From Gemmataceae bacterium (lineage in GTDB: Bacteria > Planctomycetota > Planctomycetia > Gemmatales > Gemmataceae), in contig JAHBXO010000012.1 in NCBI GenBank assembly GCA_019636445.1, positions 79,860 through 143,859 of the forward strand: a DNA stretch of 64,000 nucleotides, written 5' to 3'. The position numbers and the translations under genes were made by a program. Shown here in pieces: positions 9,298-17,636 of the stretch; position 1 is the stretch's first letter, and each line of letters begins with the position of its first letter. The notes beneath the pieces were generated by a model that did no database searches, was not told the DNA's origin, and worked only from the letters and a program-made list of their open reading frames with translations.

Positions 9298-10290
9298 CTA
9301 CGATTCGCGAACGTGGGCGGCCTCGGCTTCCACGCGATCCGCGAGTTCGGGCGTGTACGGCACAGCTTCGCCCGGTTCGGGCGCGACGGGGACCAGCCGG
9401 TGGACGATGGCGGCGATCAACGCTTCGATTCCCGCCCCGGTCGAGGCGGAAACCGGGAGCGCGCCGACGGGGGGCACGAATGCCGCTGGGCAATCGCACT
9501 TGTTGACGACGAGAATCGGTTCGCCGCTGTCGGGAAAGATCGGATTCGGGTCGGTGCCGTCGAGCAGCCAAACGACGAGATCGGCCTGGTCGAGGAACCG
9601 ACGCGCAAGCGCAATGCCTTCGGCTTCGAGCGATTCGGTCGCACGGCGAAGGCCAGCGGTATCCGCCAGCTCCACCGGCCACCCGTCGAGGGCGACAAAC
9701 GTCGTCACGACGTCGCGCGTCGTGCCGGCGACCGGCGAAACGATGCTGCGCTCGAAGCCGGCGATGGCGTTCACGAGGGAGCTTTTTCCGGCGTTCGGCG
9801 CGCCGGCGATCACGACCTTCCACGGTACAACAAGATGCCGGCCGACCGGCGCGAGGGCCGCCAGACGGGGAAGGTTTCGAGGATCGCGGATGGCGCGATC
9901 GAATGCGCCGTGCGCCTGGTCGAGGAGGATCGCGGCGGTGCGCAAGGTTCGCGCATGCTCAACCGGCACCCGGGGACCGCTCGGACGTTCGTCCGCGGGC
10001 TTCGCCAGGCAGCCATTGTCCTCAAACAGCCTTTGCAAGCGTTTGACGACCTGAGTTCCACCGTGGGCGTGGATCTCGATCGTCGGCTCCGGTACGACGC
10101 GCGTCACGGCGAGCACGACTTCGTCGTCGAGCATGCCGAGCCAGGTTCGATGGAGGATCGGCGAATCGGGCAACGGCCTCCCGACGGAACGGAAATGTTT
10201 GCGGACGATCGGCCACGCGTCCGGACCCGCGACTTCCAGCACGGCAATGGCGCCGATGCCGGGTGGCGTCAGTAGCGCGACGGTCGTCAC
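9298..10290 (-). CDS. shortened MnmE/TrmE-like GTPase
   Basis: A 330-residue relative of MnmE, the GTPase that with MnmG modifies the wobble uridine of certain tRNAs; true MnmE is about 450 residues. The N-terminal TrmE domain is present ('ALLTPPGIGAIAVLEVAGP' and 'IEIHAHGG'), and the G domain has G1 'GAPNAGKSS' (163-171), 'GTTRD', G3 'DTAGLR' and G4 'NKCD'. The helical domain is reduced and the protein stops at 'AEAAHVRES' without the C-terminal Cys-x-Gly-Lys motif of MnmE. Start is GTG at 10290, overlapping the coaX stop by 4 bases (GTGA), which suggests translational coupling. It may be a specialised paralog rather than the tRNA enzyme. Confidence 0.82.
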   Translation of the reverse strand: MTTVALLTPPGIGAIAVLEVAGPDAWPIVRKHFRSVGRPLPDSPILHRTWLGMLDDEVVLAVTRVVPEPTIEIHAHGGTQVVKRLQRLFEDNGCLAKPADERPSGPRVPVEHARTLRTAAILLDQAHGAFDRAIRDPRNLPRLAALAPVGRHLVVPWKVVIAGAPNAGKSSLVNAIAGFERSIVSPVAGTTRDVVTTFVALDGWPVELADTAGLRRATESLEAEGIALARRFLDQADLVVWLLDGTDPNPIFPDSGEPILVVNKCDCPAAFVPPVGALPVSASTGAGIEALIAAIVHRLVPVAPEPGEAVPYTPELADRVEAEAAHVRES

Positions 10291-11027
10291 GGCAAGCCCT
10301 CGGCAGCGAGTCGAATGCCTTCGAGCGTGAGCATCGGCGCGTGGATCAATGGGGGCAGGAGTTTATCGATCAGCAATTCGGCGTCTCCGCCGGTAACGAT
10401 CGTCTTCTGGCGATCGCGAGGCACATCGCGCAGCCAGAGGGATCGGGAGTAATTGCAGGCGCCCACAATGGAAAGGTAAATGCCGTTGCGGATCGCGTCG
10501 ACCGTGTTCTTGCCGCCCTCGCCGCCCATGTTCTCCGCGAAATCCACCTCCGGCAACCGGGCCGTCCCCGCGGCCAGCGCCTTCGCCATCATGCGAAAGC
10601 CGGGAAGGATCGCTCCGCCCAGGAACTCGCCGTCCTCGCCGACGTGATTGATGACAACCGCCGTGCCGACCTGGACGACCAGCATTGGCCCCGGGCCGTG
10701 CAGTCGATGGGCCGCCAACGATGCGCACAGTCGGTCGATGCCGACCCTCAAGGGGTCCGTCAGGTCCGTTTTCAGCGGGATCTGCGTGAACGAATCGATG
10801 ACGGTGACCGGTTCGGATCGCGATTCGATCCAGCGAGTGAACCGACAAGCCCGTTCCGGATGCACGCTCGCGACGGCCCAGTTCACCGGCCCGGATCGCG
10901 CGGCGATCTCGCGATTCCATTCCTCCTCGTCGTCGCCGAGGTTCGAGACTCGTTCGACTCGTCCGCCCTCGCACCAGCCCCATTTGATCCGGCTGTTGCC
11001 GATGTCCACCACAATATCCGGCGTCAT
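10287..11027 (-). CDS. coaX: type III pantothenate kinase-like protein (CoaX)
   Basis: A 246-residue member of the type III pantothenate kinase family, which performs the first step of coenzyme A synthesis. The N-terminal 'DIGNSRIKWGW' phosphate-binding motif, 'RVGIDRLCASLAA' and 'GGAILPGFRMMAKAL' are all present. In the position of the conserved 'DxGTA' motif the sequence reads 'VVQVGTAVVIN', so the aspartate is glutamine; activity may be altered. The ATG overlaps the obg stop by 4 bases (ATGA) and its own stop overlaps the GTG of the next gene, so obg, coaX and the MnmE-like gene are one translationally coupled unit. Confidence 0.87.
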   Translation of the reverse strand: MTPDIVVDIGNSRIKWGWCEGGRVERVSNLGDDEEEWNREIAARSGPVNWAVASVHPERACRFTRWIESRSEPVTVIDSFTQIPLKTDLTDPLRVGIDRLCASLAAHRLHGPGPMLVVQVGTAVVINHVGEDGEFLGGAILPGFRMMAKALAAGTARLPEVDFAENMGGEGGKNTVDAIRNGIYLSIVGACNYSRSLWLRDVPRDRQKTIVTGGDAELLIDKLLPPLIHAPMLTLEGIRLAAEGLP

Positions 11028-12094
11028 GACGGCGACTCGCGGATGGCCTTCTCCAACGGGAATTCGATCGGCTTCCGCTTAGCAGCCTCCACGGCTTCCT
11101 CTCGCTTCAACTCCGCGATCGTCTGCGCCACGCGCCCGACGAGTTGCGCCAGCCCCTGCCCCGTGACGGACGAGATCAGCAGCACCTCCTGGCCCAACTC
11201 GGCCGCGAGCCGATCGCGCACCGCCTCGGAGTCGGTCAACTCCGCCTTGCTGACGCAGATCACTTCCGGCTTCTCGGCCAGCGGCAGGCTGTAGAGGCTC
11301 AGTTCCTTGCGGATCGCGCGGTAGTTCTCGACCGGATCGCGTTCGTCCGTGGGGAACGGCTCGACGAGGTGGACGAGCACGCGCGTGCGCTCGACGTGTC
11401 GAAGGAACTCGTGCCCGAGTCCGACGCCTTGCGCAGCACCTTCGATGAGGCCCGGCAGGTCGGCGAGGACGAAGCCGTGGTCGCCGCCGACGTTGACGAT
11501 ACCAAGGTTCGGCGACTTGGTCGTGAACGGATAATCGGCGATCTCCGGCGTCGCCCGGCTGAGCCGCGAGAGCAGAGTCGACTTTCCGGCGTTCGGGAAG
11601 CCGACCAGGCCGGCGTCGGCGATCACCTTGAGTTCCAAGGAAATCCAGCGTTCCTCGCCGTCGTCTCCGGGGCCGAACTGGCGCGGCGTGCGGTTCGTCG
11701 CGGTGGCATAGTACTTGTTCCCGCGCCCGCCCTTGCCCCCCTGCCCGACCGTCACCTCGTCGCCGACATTCACGAGGTCCTTGAGGATGTTGCCCCGATC
11801 GCGGTCGCGGACGATGGTTCCGGGCGGTACGGGAATAATCAGGTCGGCCGCGTCCTTGCCGGCGCAGAGCGAGGTGCCGCCGGGGTCGCCGGGCTTGGCC
11901 TTCCAGTGCTTCTTGGTGGTGAGCGGCGCGAGGTTGTCGGCGTTCGCGACGGCGCGCACGATGACCGACCCACCGTCGCCGCCATCGCCGCCGTCCGGCC
12001 CGCCGCGCGGCACGTACTTCTCCCGGCGGAACGAGACCATGCCCCGCCCGCCATCCCCGCCCCGCACGTAGAGTTCGACACGATCGACAAACAT
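11024..12094 (-). CDS. obg: Obg family GTPase
   Basis: Obg (CgtA) is an essential GTPase acting in late 50S ribosome assembly and stress control. About 356 residues. The glycine-rich Obg fold is at the N-terminus ('VRGGDGGRGMVSFRREKYV', 'GGPDGGDGGDGGSV'), then the G domain with 'GFPNAGKSTLLS', 'DYPFTTKSPNLG', 'DLPGLIEGAAQGVGLG' and a 'VSKAEL' motif in the place of NKxD, and 'SSVTGQGL' as G5. The start at 12094 (MFVDRVELYV) is the family start; an open frame of 45 more codons upstream overlaps argS and has no homology. It begins 8 bases after argS. Confidence 0.95.
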   Translation of the reverse strand: MFVDRVELYVRGGDGGRGMVSFRREKYVPRGGPDGGDGGDGGSVIVRAVANADNLAPLTTKKHWKAKPGDPGGTSLCAGKDAADLIIPVPPGTIVRDRDRGNILKDLVNVGDEVTVGQGGKGGRGNKYYATATNRTPRQFGPGDDGEERWISLELKVIADAGLVGFPNAGKSTLLSRLSRATPEIADYPFTTKSPNLGIVNVGGDHGFVLADLPGLIEGAAQGVGLGHEFLRHVERTRVLVHLVEPFPTDERDPVENYRAIRKELSLYSLPLAEKPEVICVSKAELTDSEAVRDRLAAELGQEVLLISSVTGQGLAQLVGRVAQTIAELKREEAVEAAKRKPIEFPLEKAIRESPS

Positions 12095-12102
12095 GATTTC
12101 CC

Positions 12103-13923
12103 TTACATCCGCTCCACGGTGCGGATGCCCAACAGGTTGAGGACCAGCTGAATCGCGCGGGCCACGAGGTCGACCAGAACGAGCCGGCTGTCCCGCAGGT
12201 CCGGCGTTTCGGCCTTCAGCACCGGGCAAGCCTCGAAAAACGTGCTATAGGCTTTCGCCAGGTCCCAAAGATACGCGGTCAGGTAATGTGGCAGATATTC
12301 CGTCGCCGCCGCGTCGATGGCCTCGGGAAGCTTCAGCAGTTGCACGACCAGAGCGCGTTCCTGCGGCGTCGTGATCATGACCTTCGGCAACTGAGCCTTG
12401 AATGCCATCTCGTCGATGTCGCCCTTTCGGAAGATGCTCCGGCAGCGAGCGTAGGCGTACTGCATGTACGTCGCCGTGTTCCCCTCGGTCGCGAGCATCT
12501 TGTCGTAATCGAAGATGTAATCGCTCGTCCGGTTGCCGCTCAGGTCGGCGTACTTCACCGCTCCGTAGCCGACCGTCTCCGCGATCGTCCGCTTCACGTC
12601 GTCCGTTAGTTCCGGCACTTCGTGGCCGACGGCCTTCCGAGACGCGTAGCTCTCTTCGTACTTCTTCAGTCCCAGTTCCGCCGCCTCGTCGAGCAGCGCC
12701 GCGAGCTCGACCGTGCCGCCGTCGCGCGTCCGGTACGGTTTCTTGTCGCGGCCGAGGATCGAGCCGAACTGAACGTGCTGGAAATCGACGTTCGTATAGC
12801 CCCATCGCTTCGCGTTCGCGAAGAGCGTCTTGAAGTGCAGCGCCTGCCGGGCATCCACGACGTAGAGCATCACGTCCGGCTTCCAAGTCTCGACGCGATA
12901 CTTGATCGTGGCGAGGTCGGTCGTCGTGTAGGTGAACGCGCCGTCCCGCTTGCGGATCAACGCGGGAGGCTCTTCCTTCTTGGCCTGTTCGTCGTCCTTC
13001 GGAATGATTCCCTTGGCGTTCGGCACCACGACGGCCCCGTTGCTCTCGACGGCAATCTTCTTCGCGAGCAGGTCCTCGACGATGCCGGGCAGCATCGAAT
13101 GATAGAAGCTCTCGCCGAGGGCGTGGTCGATCTTTACGTCGAGTCGTTCGTAGATCGGTTGCAGCATCTCCAGACAAGCCGGCATGAATTTCTTCCAGAG
13201 CGCGACATTCTCCGGATCGCCGGCGTGCAGCTTGGCCGTCTCCTGACGGCAGGCGTCCATGATGTCGCCGGTCGCCGTCTCTTCGTCGTCTTCGCTGGCC
13301 TTCGCCAGGTTTCGAACGAGAATGTAGAGCCGCGCCAGCTCGCGCACGGGATCGGCGGCATAGGCCGCGTCGTCGCGGTGGTGCTTATAGCCGTAGATCA
13401 GGATGCCGAACTGCGTGCCCCAGTCGCCGAGGTGGTTGTCGCCGACGACGGTGTGGCCGCAGAACCGCAGGATACGCACGAGCGCATCCCCGATGATCGT
13501 GCTGCGAAGGTGGCCGACGTGCAACGGCTTCGCCACGTTCGGGCCGCTCAGGTCGATGACGAACGTCTTGGGCTTCGCGACCGACGGCACGCCGAGGCGA
13601 GCGTCCTTCGCCATCGCCGCAATCTGCAATTCGAGGTACGACGGCTTCAACTTGATGTTGATGAACCCTGGCCCCGCGACGGTCGCGGACTCGATCAGAT
13701 CGTTCGCGGGAATCTTCGCAATGATCGCCTTCGCCAGCTCCGGCGGCTTCTGGCCGACGGCCTTCGCCAGCGCCATCGCGAAGTTCGCCTGGTAATCGCC
13801 GTGGTCGGCGTTCGCGGCCGGCTTCACCATCGCCAGATAGTCGGCCACCTTCGCGCGGTCCGGCGACAGTTCCGCGAGGATTGGCTCGAACAAGTCTCGA
13901 ATGGCAACCACCAGGCTCATCAT
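12103..13923 (-). CDS. argS: arginyl-tRNA synthetase
   Basis: A class I aminoacyl-tRNA synthetase charging tRNA-Arg, 606 residues. The N-terminal Add-1 domain covers about residues 1-100, followed by 'VIDLSGPNVAKPLHVGHLRS' carrying the HIGH motif as HVGH. 'DNHLGDWGTQFG' and 'LYVVDARQALHF' are typical ArgS blocks, and the KMSKS-region is replaced by 'GRDKKPYRTRDGGTV' as in many ArgS. The C-terminal DALR anticodon-binding domain ends 'LLGIRTVERM'. Two ATG codons stand side by side at the start with GGGGA upstream. It is the upstream partner of obg, 8 bases away, and follows rsfS on the same strand. Confidence 0.96.
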   Translation of the reverse strand: MMSLVVAIRDLFEPILAELSPDRAKVADYLAMVKPAANADHGDYQANFAMALAKAVGQKPPELAKAIIAKIPANDLIESATVAGPGFINIKLKPSYLELQIAAMAKDARLGVPSVAKPKTFVIDLSGPNVAKPLHVGHLRSTIIGDALVRILRFCGHTVVGDNHLGDWGTQFGILIYGYKHHRDDAAYAADPVRELARLYILVRNLAKASEDDEETATGDIMDACRQETAKLHAGDPENVALWKKFMPACLEMLQPIYERLDVKIDHALGESFYHSMLPGIVEDLLAKKIAVESNGAVVVPNAKGIIPKDDEQAKKEEPPALIRKRDGAFTYTTTDLATIKYRVETWKPDVMLYVVDARQALHFKTLFANAKRWGYTNVDFQHVQFGSILGRDKKPYRTRDGGTVELAALLDEAAELGLKKYEESYASRKAVGHEVPELTDDVKRTIAETVGYGAVKYADLSGNRTSDYIFDYDKMLATEGNTATYMQYAYARCRSIFRKGDIDEMAFKAQLPKVMITTPQERALVVQLLKLPEAIDAAATEYLPHYLTAYLWDLAKAYSTFFEACPVLKAETPDLRDSRLVLVDLVARAIQLVLNLLGIRTVERM

Positions 13924-14009
13924 TGTCCCCGAAACAATCGTCGGCCGGTCGGCACCCCACGCGGGACGCCGGCAGGCCGACGATGAAATTCTACGGAATC
14001 GCTATCGAA

Positions 14010-14417
14010 TCAGTCGATTTCCTTTTCCCAATCGACCGGCTTGGCGTCGGCCCACACTTCGTCGAGCCGATAATAATCGCGCGTGTCGGGGTCGAAGACG
14101 TGGACCATCACGTCGCCGTAGTCCTGTACCACCCACTTGCTGGCCTCGTAGCCGTTCACGCCCATGCGCGTGTCGCCGGCCGCCCGCATCGCCGCGTCCA
14201 CTTCCTCAACGATCGTGTGCACCTGCCGCCGGCTCGCGCCGGTGGCGAGCACGAAGAAGTCGAACTCCGTGGTAATGTCGCGGAGATCGAAGACTTCGAC
14301 CTTGTCGCCCTTGTTCTCGCGGGCCACCTTGGCGGCGAGACAGGCGCGGTGCAGGCCGCTGGGAAGATTGGCACGAGACGCGATGGGAGCGGGAATCGCT
14401 CCGTTGGAGATCGGCAT
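14010..14417 (-). CDS. rsfS: ribosomal silencing factor RsfS
   Basis: RsfS binds ribosomal protein L14 and blocks subunit joining in poor growth conditions. About 135 residues. The family core is clear: 'DKVEVFDLRDITTEFDFFVLATG', 'SRRQVHTIVEEVDAAMRAAG' and 'YEASKWVVQDYGDVMVHVFDP', ending 'YRLDEVWADA'. The start is uncertain. ATG 14417 gives a short N-terminal extension but has no clear ribosome-binding site; a TTG at 14438 has GGAGG 4 bases upstream and may be the true start. The frame is open to 14627 but the extra part lacks homology. Upstream partner of argS, 86 bases away. Confidence 0.88.
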   Translation of the reverse strand: MPISNGAIPAPIASRANLPSGLHRACLAAKVARENKGDKVEVFDLRDITTEFDFFVLATGASRRQVHTIVEEVDAAMRAAGDTRMGVNGYEASKWVVQDYGDVMVHVFDPDTRDYYRLDEVWADAKPVDWEKEID

Positions 14418-14734
14418 CGGAGTGGCGACGTTGTTCAAGCGGCCTCCGGGGGTGGAATGGGTCCTCCCGATGGCCGTTGGTGCTGGGGCAAGATCGATAC
14501 TCGATTTGCCGTGAGCGTGGGTCCGGCCCTCGGGAAAGGGTGAAGATACGGAAACGGCGGCGCGGGACAACGAACCCGGCCGCCTATCGGAATCTTCGAC
14601 GCGTCCATCGTAAAAATCAACAGTCATTTTGGATTTCGCCGGGAATTCATGGATTGAAAGACGGACACGCGCCGGACGCGCGGGTTCGCGGTCGGTATGC
14701 TGACGCCATTCGCTACCTCTTCGAGCGCCCCGCC

Positions 14735-15724
14735 ATGAACCGCGTGCTGATCGGCCCCGCCCCGCTCCGCGAGATCCCGGAAGCCTACGTGCCCGTGCTG
14801 GAAGCCGCCGGCCTCGTGCCCGTCTTCGGGCCGGTCACGCCGAAGTTCACCGAAGCGCAGGTCGCCGAACTCCTCCCCGGTTGCGTGGCGTCGCTCGCCG
14901 GTTCGGAGCCGTACTCTCCCACCGTCATCGCGGCGGCGGCGAAGCAAGGGTTGAAGGTGATCGCCCGCGCCGGCGTCGGGTACGACGAGGTGAACGTGTC
15001 CGCCGCCACGGAGCACGGCGTCGCCGTCACGATCGCGGCCGGCTCCAACCAACTCGCCGTGGCCGAGCACACCTTCATGCTGATTCTTGCGCTGGCGCGG
15101 AAACTCCTTCCGCAGCATGCCGCCACGAAGGCCGGCCAGTGGCCCCGCAAGGCCAACGAACCGATCCGCGGCAAGACCCTCGGCGTCATCGGCGTCGGCC
15201 GGATCGGCCACGAGGTCATCCGCCTCGGCCACGCGTTCGGCATGAACCTCCTCGCCTGCGAGATCGCGCCGGACCACCTCTTCTTCGAACGCTTCGGCGC
15301 CAAACTTGTCAGCGCCGACGAGGTCTTCGCCCAGGCCGACTACGTCACGCTGCACACGCCGATGACGCCATTGACGGAACACATGGTGAACGAACGGACG
15401 CTCGGCCTCATGAAACCGACGGCATACCTCGTCAACACCTCGCGCGGTCCGGTCGTGGATGAAGGAGCCTTGTTGAAGGCCCTGACCGAAAAGAAAATCG
15501 CCGGCGCGGCCCTCGACGTCTTCGAGCACGAACCGGCCAAGCAGAACCCGCTCTTCGCCCTCGACAACGTCGTCCTCACCGCGCACACCGCCGGCGTGGA
15601 CACCCGAAGCATCCGCGACATGGCCACCTACGCGGCCCGTGCCATCGTGAAACTCCTCGCGAAGGAGTGGCCCGACGAATGGGTCGTCAATCCCGAAGTT
15701 CGCTCGCGCTATTTCGCAGGATAA
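14735..15724 (+). CDS. D-2-hydroxyacid dehydrogenase (phosphoglycerate dehydrogenase-like)
   Basis: A 329-residue NAD-dependent dehydrogenase of the D-isomer-specific 2-hydroxyacid family. The catalytic domain has 'VIARAGVGYDEVN' and 'NQLAVAEHTFMLILALAR'. The Rossmann fold is 'KTLGVIGVGRIGHEV', and the active-site Arg, Glu and His fall in 'LVNTSRGPVVDEGAL', 'AALDVFEHEPA' and 'VLTAHTAGVD'. It lacks the C-terminal ACT domain of full SerA, so it could be a 3-phosphoglycerate dehydrogenase of the short type or another hydroxyacid dehydrogenase. The ATG at 14735 starts MNRVLIGPAPL, where homology begins. Confidence 0.87.
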   Translation: MNRVLIGPAPLREIPEAYVPVLEAAGLVPVFGPVTPKFTEAQVAELLPGCVASLAGSEPYSPTVIAAAAKQGLKVIARAGVGYDEVNVSAATEHGVAVTIAAGSNQLAVAEHTFMLILALARKLLPQHAATKAGQWPRKANEPIRGKTLGVIGVGRIGHEVIRLGHAFGMNLLACEIAPDHLFFERFGAKLVSADEVFAQADYVTLHTPMTPLTEHMVNERTLGLMKPTAYLVNTSRGPVVDEGALLKALTEKKIAGAALDVFEHEPAKQNPLFALDNVVLTAHTAGVDTRSIRDMATYAARAIVKLLAKEWPDEWVVNPEVRSRYFAG

Positions 15725-15750
15725 GGCGAGCGGCACGAAATGATTTACCC

Positions 15751-15808
15751 GTAGGACGGACTTCTAGTCCGTCCGAACTTGGAGAGACGGACTTGAAGTC
15801 CGTCCTAC
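15751..15808. repeat. 58-bp palindromic intergenic repeat (GGACGGACT type)
   Basis: Two arms, GTAGGACGGACTTCTAGTC... at 15751 and its near complement ending at 15808, pair over about 23 bases with one mismatch. Each arm is itself an interrupted palindrome (GGACGGACT-AGTCCGTCC), so cruciform or clover-leaf folding is possible. It begins 27 bases after the dehydrogenase stop and could act as a terminator. It looks like a dispersed repeat rather than a coding remnant. Confidence 0.75.
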
Positions 15809-15924
15809 AATGGGAATCGTTCTTGTTCCGAACTTCGAAGTGCTATCAGGCACGCTACCACCGCGCGGAACCAGCTCCGCGATTCGTCGAGGTGGGCCAG
15901 GAACAACGCCGTGTTCGAGATGGA

Positions 15925-16407
15925 ATGGTGGAGAAGGGCGCGGAGGGTGACGGTGTGGTGATTCTCTTCCTCCACGGCTGGCACTCGCTTCCGGGCGGCG
16001 TCAAACCGACCTACCTGAGAGACCACGGCCACACTGTCATCAATCCGGCTCTCGATGACGATGATTTCGAGACCGCTGTCCGCACCGCCCAAGAAGCATT
16101 CGACAAACATCTGCCTCAAGTCGTGGTCGGCAGTTCCCGTGGCGGCGCAGTCGCCATGAACATCAGCAGCGGCGATGCCAAGCTCGTCCTGCTCTGCCCG
16201 GCCTGGAAGAATTGGGGCACGGTGAAGTCGGTCAGACCCGACACCGTGATCCTGCACAGCCGGGCCGACGACGTGATCCCATTTGCCGACAGCGATGAGT
16301 TGGCGAGCAAGAGCGGGGCCAAGTTGATCGAAGTCGGCAGCGATCACCGACTGGCCGACCCGGAACCGCTGGCAACGATGCTGAGGGCGTGTGAGGTTGC
16401 GGGATGA
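15925..16407 (+). CDS. small alpha/beta hydrolase
   Basis: About 160 residues, short for an alpha/beta hydrolase. It shows 'VILFLHGWHSLPGG' (oxyanion region), the nucleophile elbow 'VVVGSSRGGAVAM' with Ser in GxSxG, an acid in 'HSRADDVIPFADSDELA' and the final His in 'VGSDHRLADPEPL'. The layout resembles RBBP9/YdeN-type esterases. No signal peptide, so cytoplasmic. The start is uncertain: ATG 15925 has no obvious ribosome-binding site, and GTG codons just downstream follow a GGAGG sequence; the latter would start directly at the first strand. Confidence 0.72.
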   Translation: MVEKGAEGDGVVILFLHGWHSLPGGVKPTYLRDHGHTVINPALDDDDFETAVRTAQEAFDKHLPQVVVGSSRGGAVAMNISSGDAKLVLLCPAWKNWGTVKSVRPDTVILHSRADDVIPFADSDELASKSGAKLIEVGSDHRLADPEPLATMLRACEVAG

Positions 16408-16435
16408 AGCCGATCTCGAAGAAACCTTAGTGTGG

Positions 16436-17608
16436 CTACCGATCGATTTCGCCCATCACGATATCCAAGCTGCCGAGGACTGCGGGGATATCGCCGAGGA
16501 GGCAGCCGCGGCAGAGTTCTTCGACGACGCTGAGGTTGCTGAAGCAGCCGGACCGCGCCCGGACACGCAAGGGCACCGCGTCCTTGTTCGGCCGGCCGAC
16601 GACGTGGAAACCCATCTGCCCGCGCGGGGCTTCCGTCTCGACGTACACTTCGCCCGGCGAGAGAGCGCGCGGCGGTTCGATACGATGTGCACCCGTCGCC
16701 GACGGGTAGCGGTCGAGCGCCTGCCGGCAGAGGCGGACACTCTGCACCACTTCCAGCATTCGCACGAAGAAGCGGTGCCAGCAATCGCCGATCATCGCGC
16801 CCGGCGGAGCGCGGTCGAACGGCGGCACGGGTACGTCGAACTCGTAGCCTTCGTAGCCGGAGTACGGTTCGATCTTGCGCAGGTCCCAGAGCGGGTCGCC
16901 CTTGGTGCGATCCAATGACGCCCGCAGGACGGCACCCGTACAGCCATAGTTGATCGCCATCTCCCGCGAGAGGACGCCGACGCCGGCGGTGCGCTTCACG
17001 AAGATGTGATTGTCCGTCAGCATCGCGTGGTAGTCGGCGATGTTCGGCTCGAAATAGTCGAGGAACTTGCGACAGCGCTCGACGAAGCCGGCGGGCAGGT
17101 CGTCGTGGACGCCGCCGATCGTGATGTAGCTGTACGTCAGCCGGGCGCCGCAGAGGTCTTCGAAGAGATCGAGGATGTGCTCGCGCTCGCGAAAGGCGTA
17201 GAGGAACGGGCTGAAGCTGCCGAGGTCGAGGCCGTAGGCGCCCATGCCGACGAGGTGCGAGGCGATGCGGTTCATTTCGCACGCGAGGACGCGGATGACC
17301 TGCGCCTTCTCGGGTATCACCATTCCGCAAAGCTTCTCCACGGCCAATGCATAGCCGAGGTTCATGTTCATGCCGGCGAGGTAGTCCATCCGGTCCGTGT
17401 ACGGGATGAACTGGATCGGCGTGACGTTCTCGCCGATCTTCTCGGCGCAGCGGTGGAGGTAGCCGAGGTGCGGGACGACTTCGCGGACGATTTCGCCGTC
17501 GGTGCGCAGGACGAGGCGGAGCACGCCGTGGGTGCTGGGGTGCTGCGGCCCCATGTTGATGAGCATTTCGTCCGTGCGGACGTCGAACTCGACGGTATCC
17601 AGCGACAT
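16436..17608 (-). CDS. nuoD: NADH-quinone oxidoreductase subunit D
   Basis: The 49-kDa subunit of respiratory complex I, forming the quinone-binding pocket together with NuoB. The protein has about 390 residues and shows the family blocks 'INMGPQHPSTHGVLRL', 'GYLHRCAEKIGE', 'RVLACEMNRIASHL', 'PGAMIGDCWHRFFVRMLEV' and the C-terminal 'VLGSLDIVMGEIDR'. The start ATG at 17608 has GGGAG 7 bases upstream; nine more codons are open upstream. It stands alone here: the neighbours are a hydrolase and a subtilase, with no other nuo gene in the window. Confidence 0.95.
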   Translation of the reverse strand: MSLDTVEFDVRTDEMLINMGPQHPSTHGVLRLVLRTDGEIVREVVPHLGYLHRCAEKIGENVTPIQFIPYTDRMDYLAGMNMNLGYALAVEKLCGMVIPEKAQVIRVLACEMNRIASHLVGMGAYGLDLGSFSPFLYAFREREHILDLFEDLCGARLTYSYITIGGVHDDLPAGFVERCRKFLDYFEPNIADYHAMLTDNHIFVKRTAGVGVLSREMAINYGCTGAVLRASLDRTKGDPLWDLRKIEPYSGYEGYEFDVPVPPFDRAPPGAMIGDCWHRFFVRMLEVVQSVRLCRQALDRYPSATGAHRIEPPRALSPGEVYVETEAPRGQMGFHVVGRPNKDAVPLRVRARSGCFSNLSVVEELCRGCLLGDIPAVLGSLDIVMGEIDR

Positions 17609-17636
17609 CGACGGCTCCCGGCGTGGCGGGGGCATT

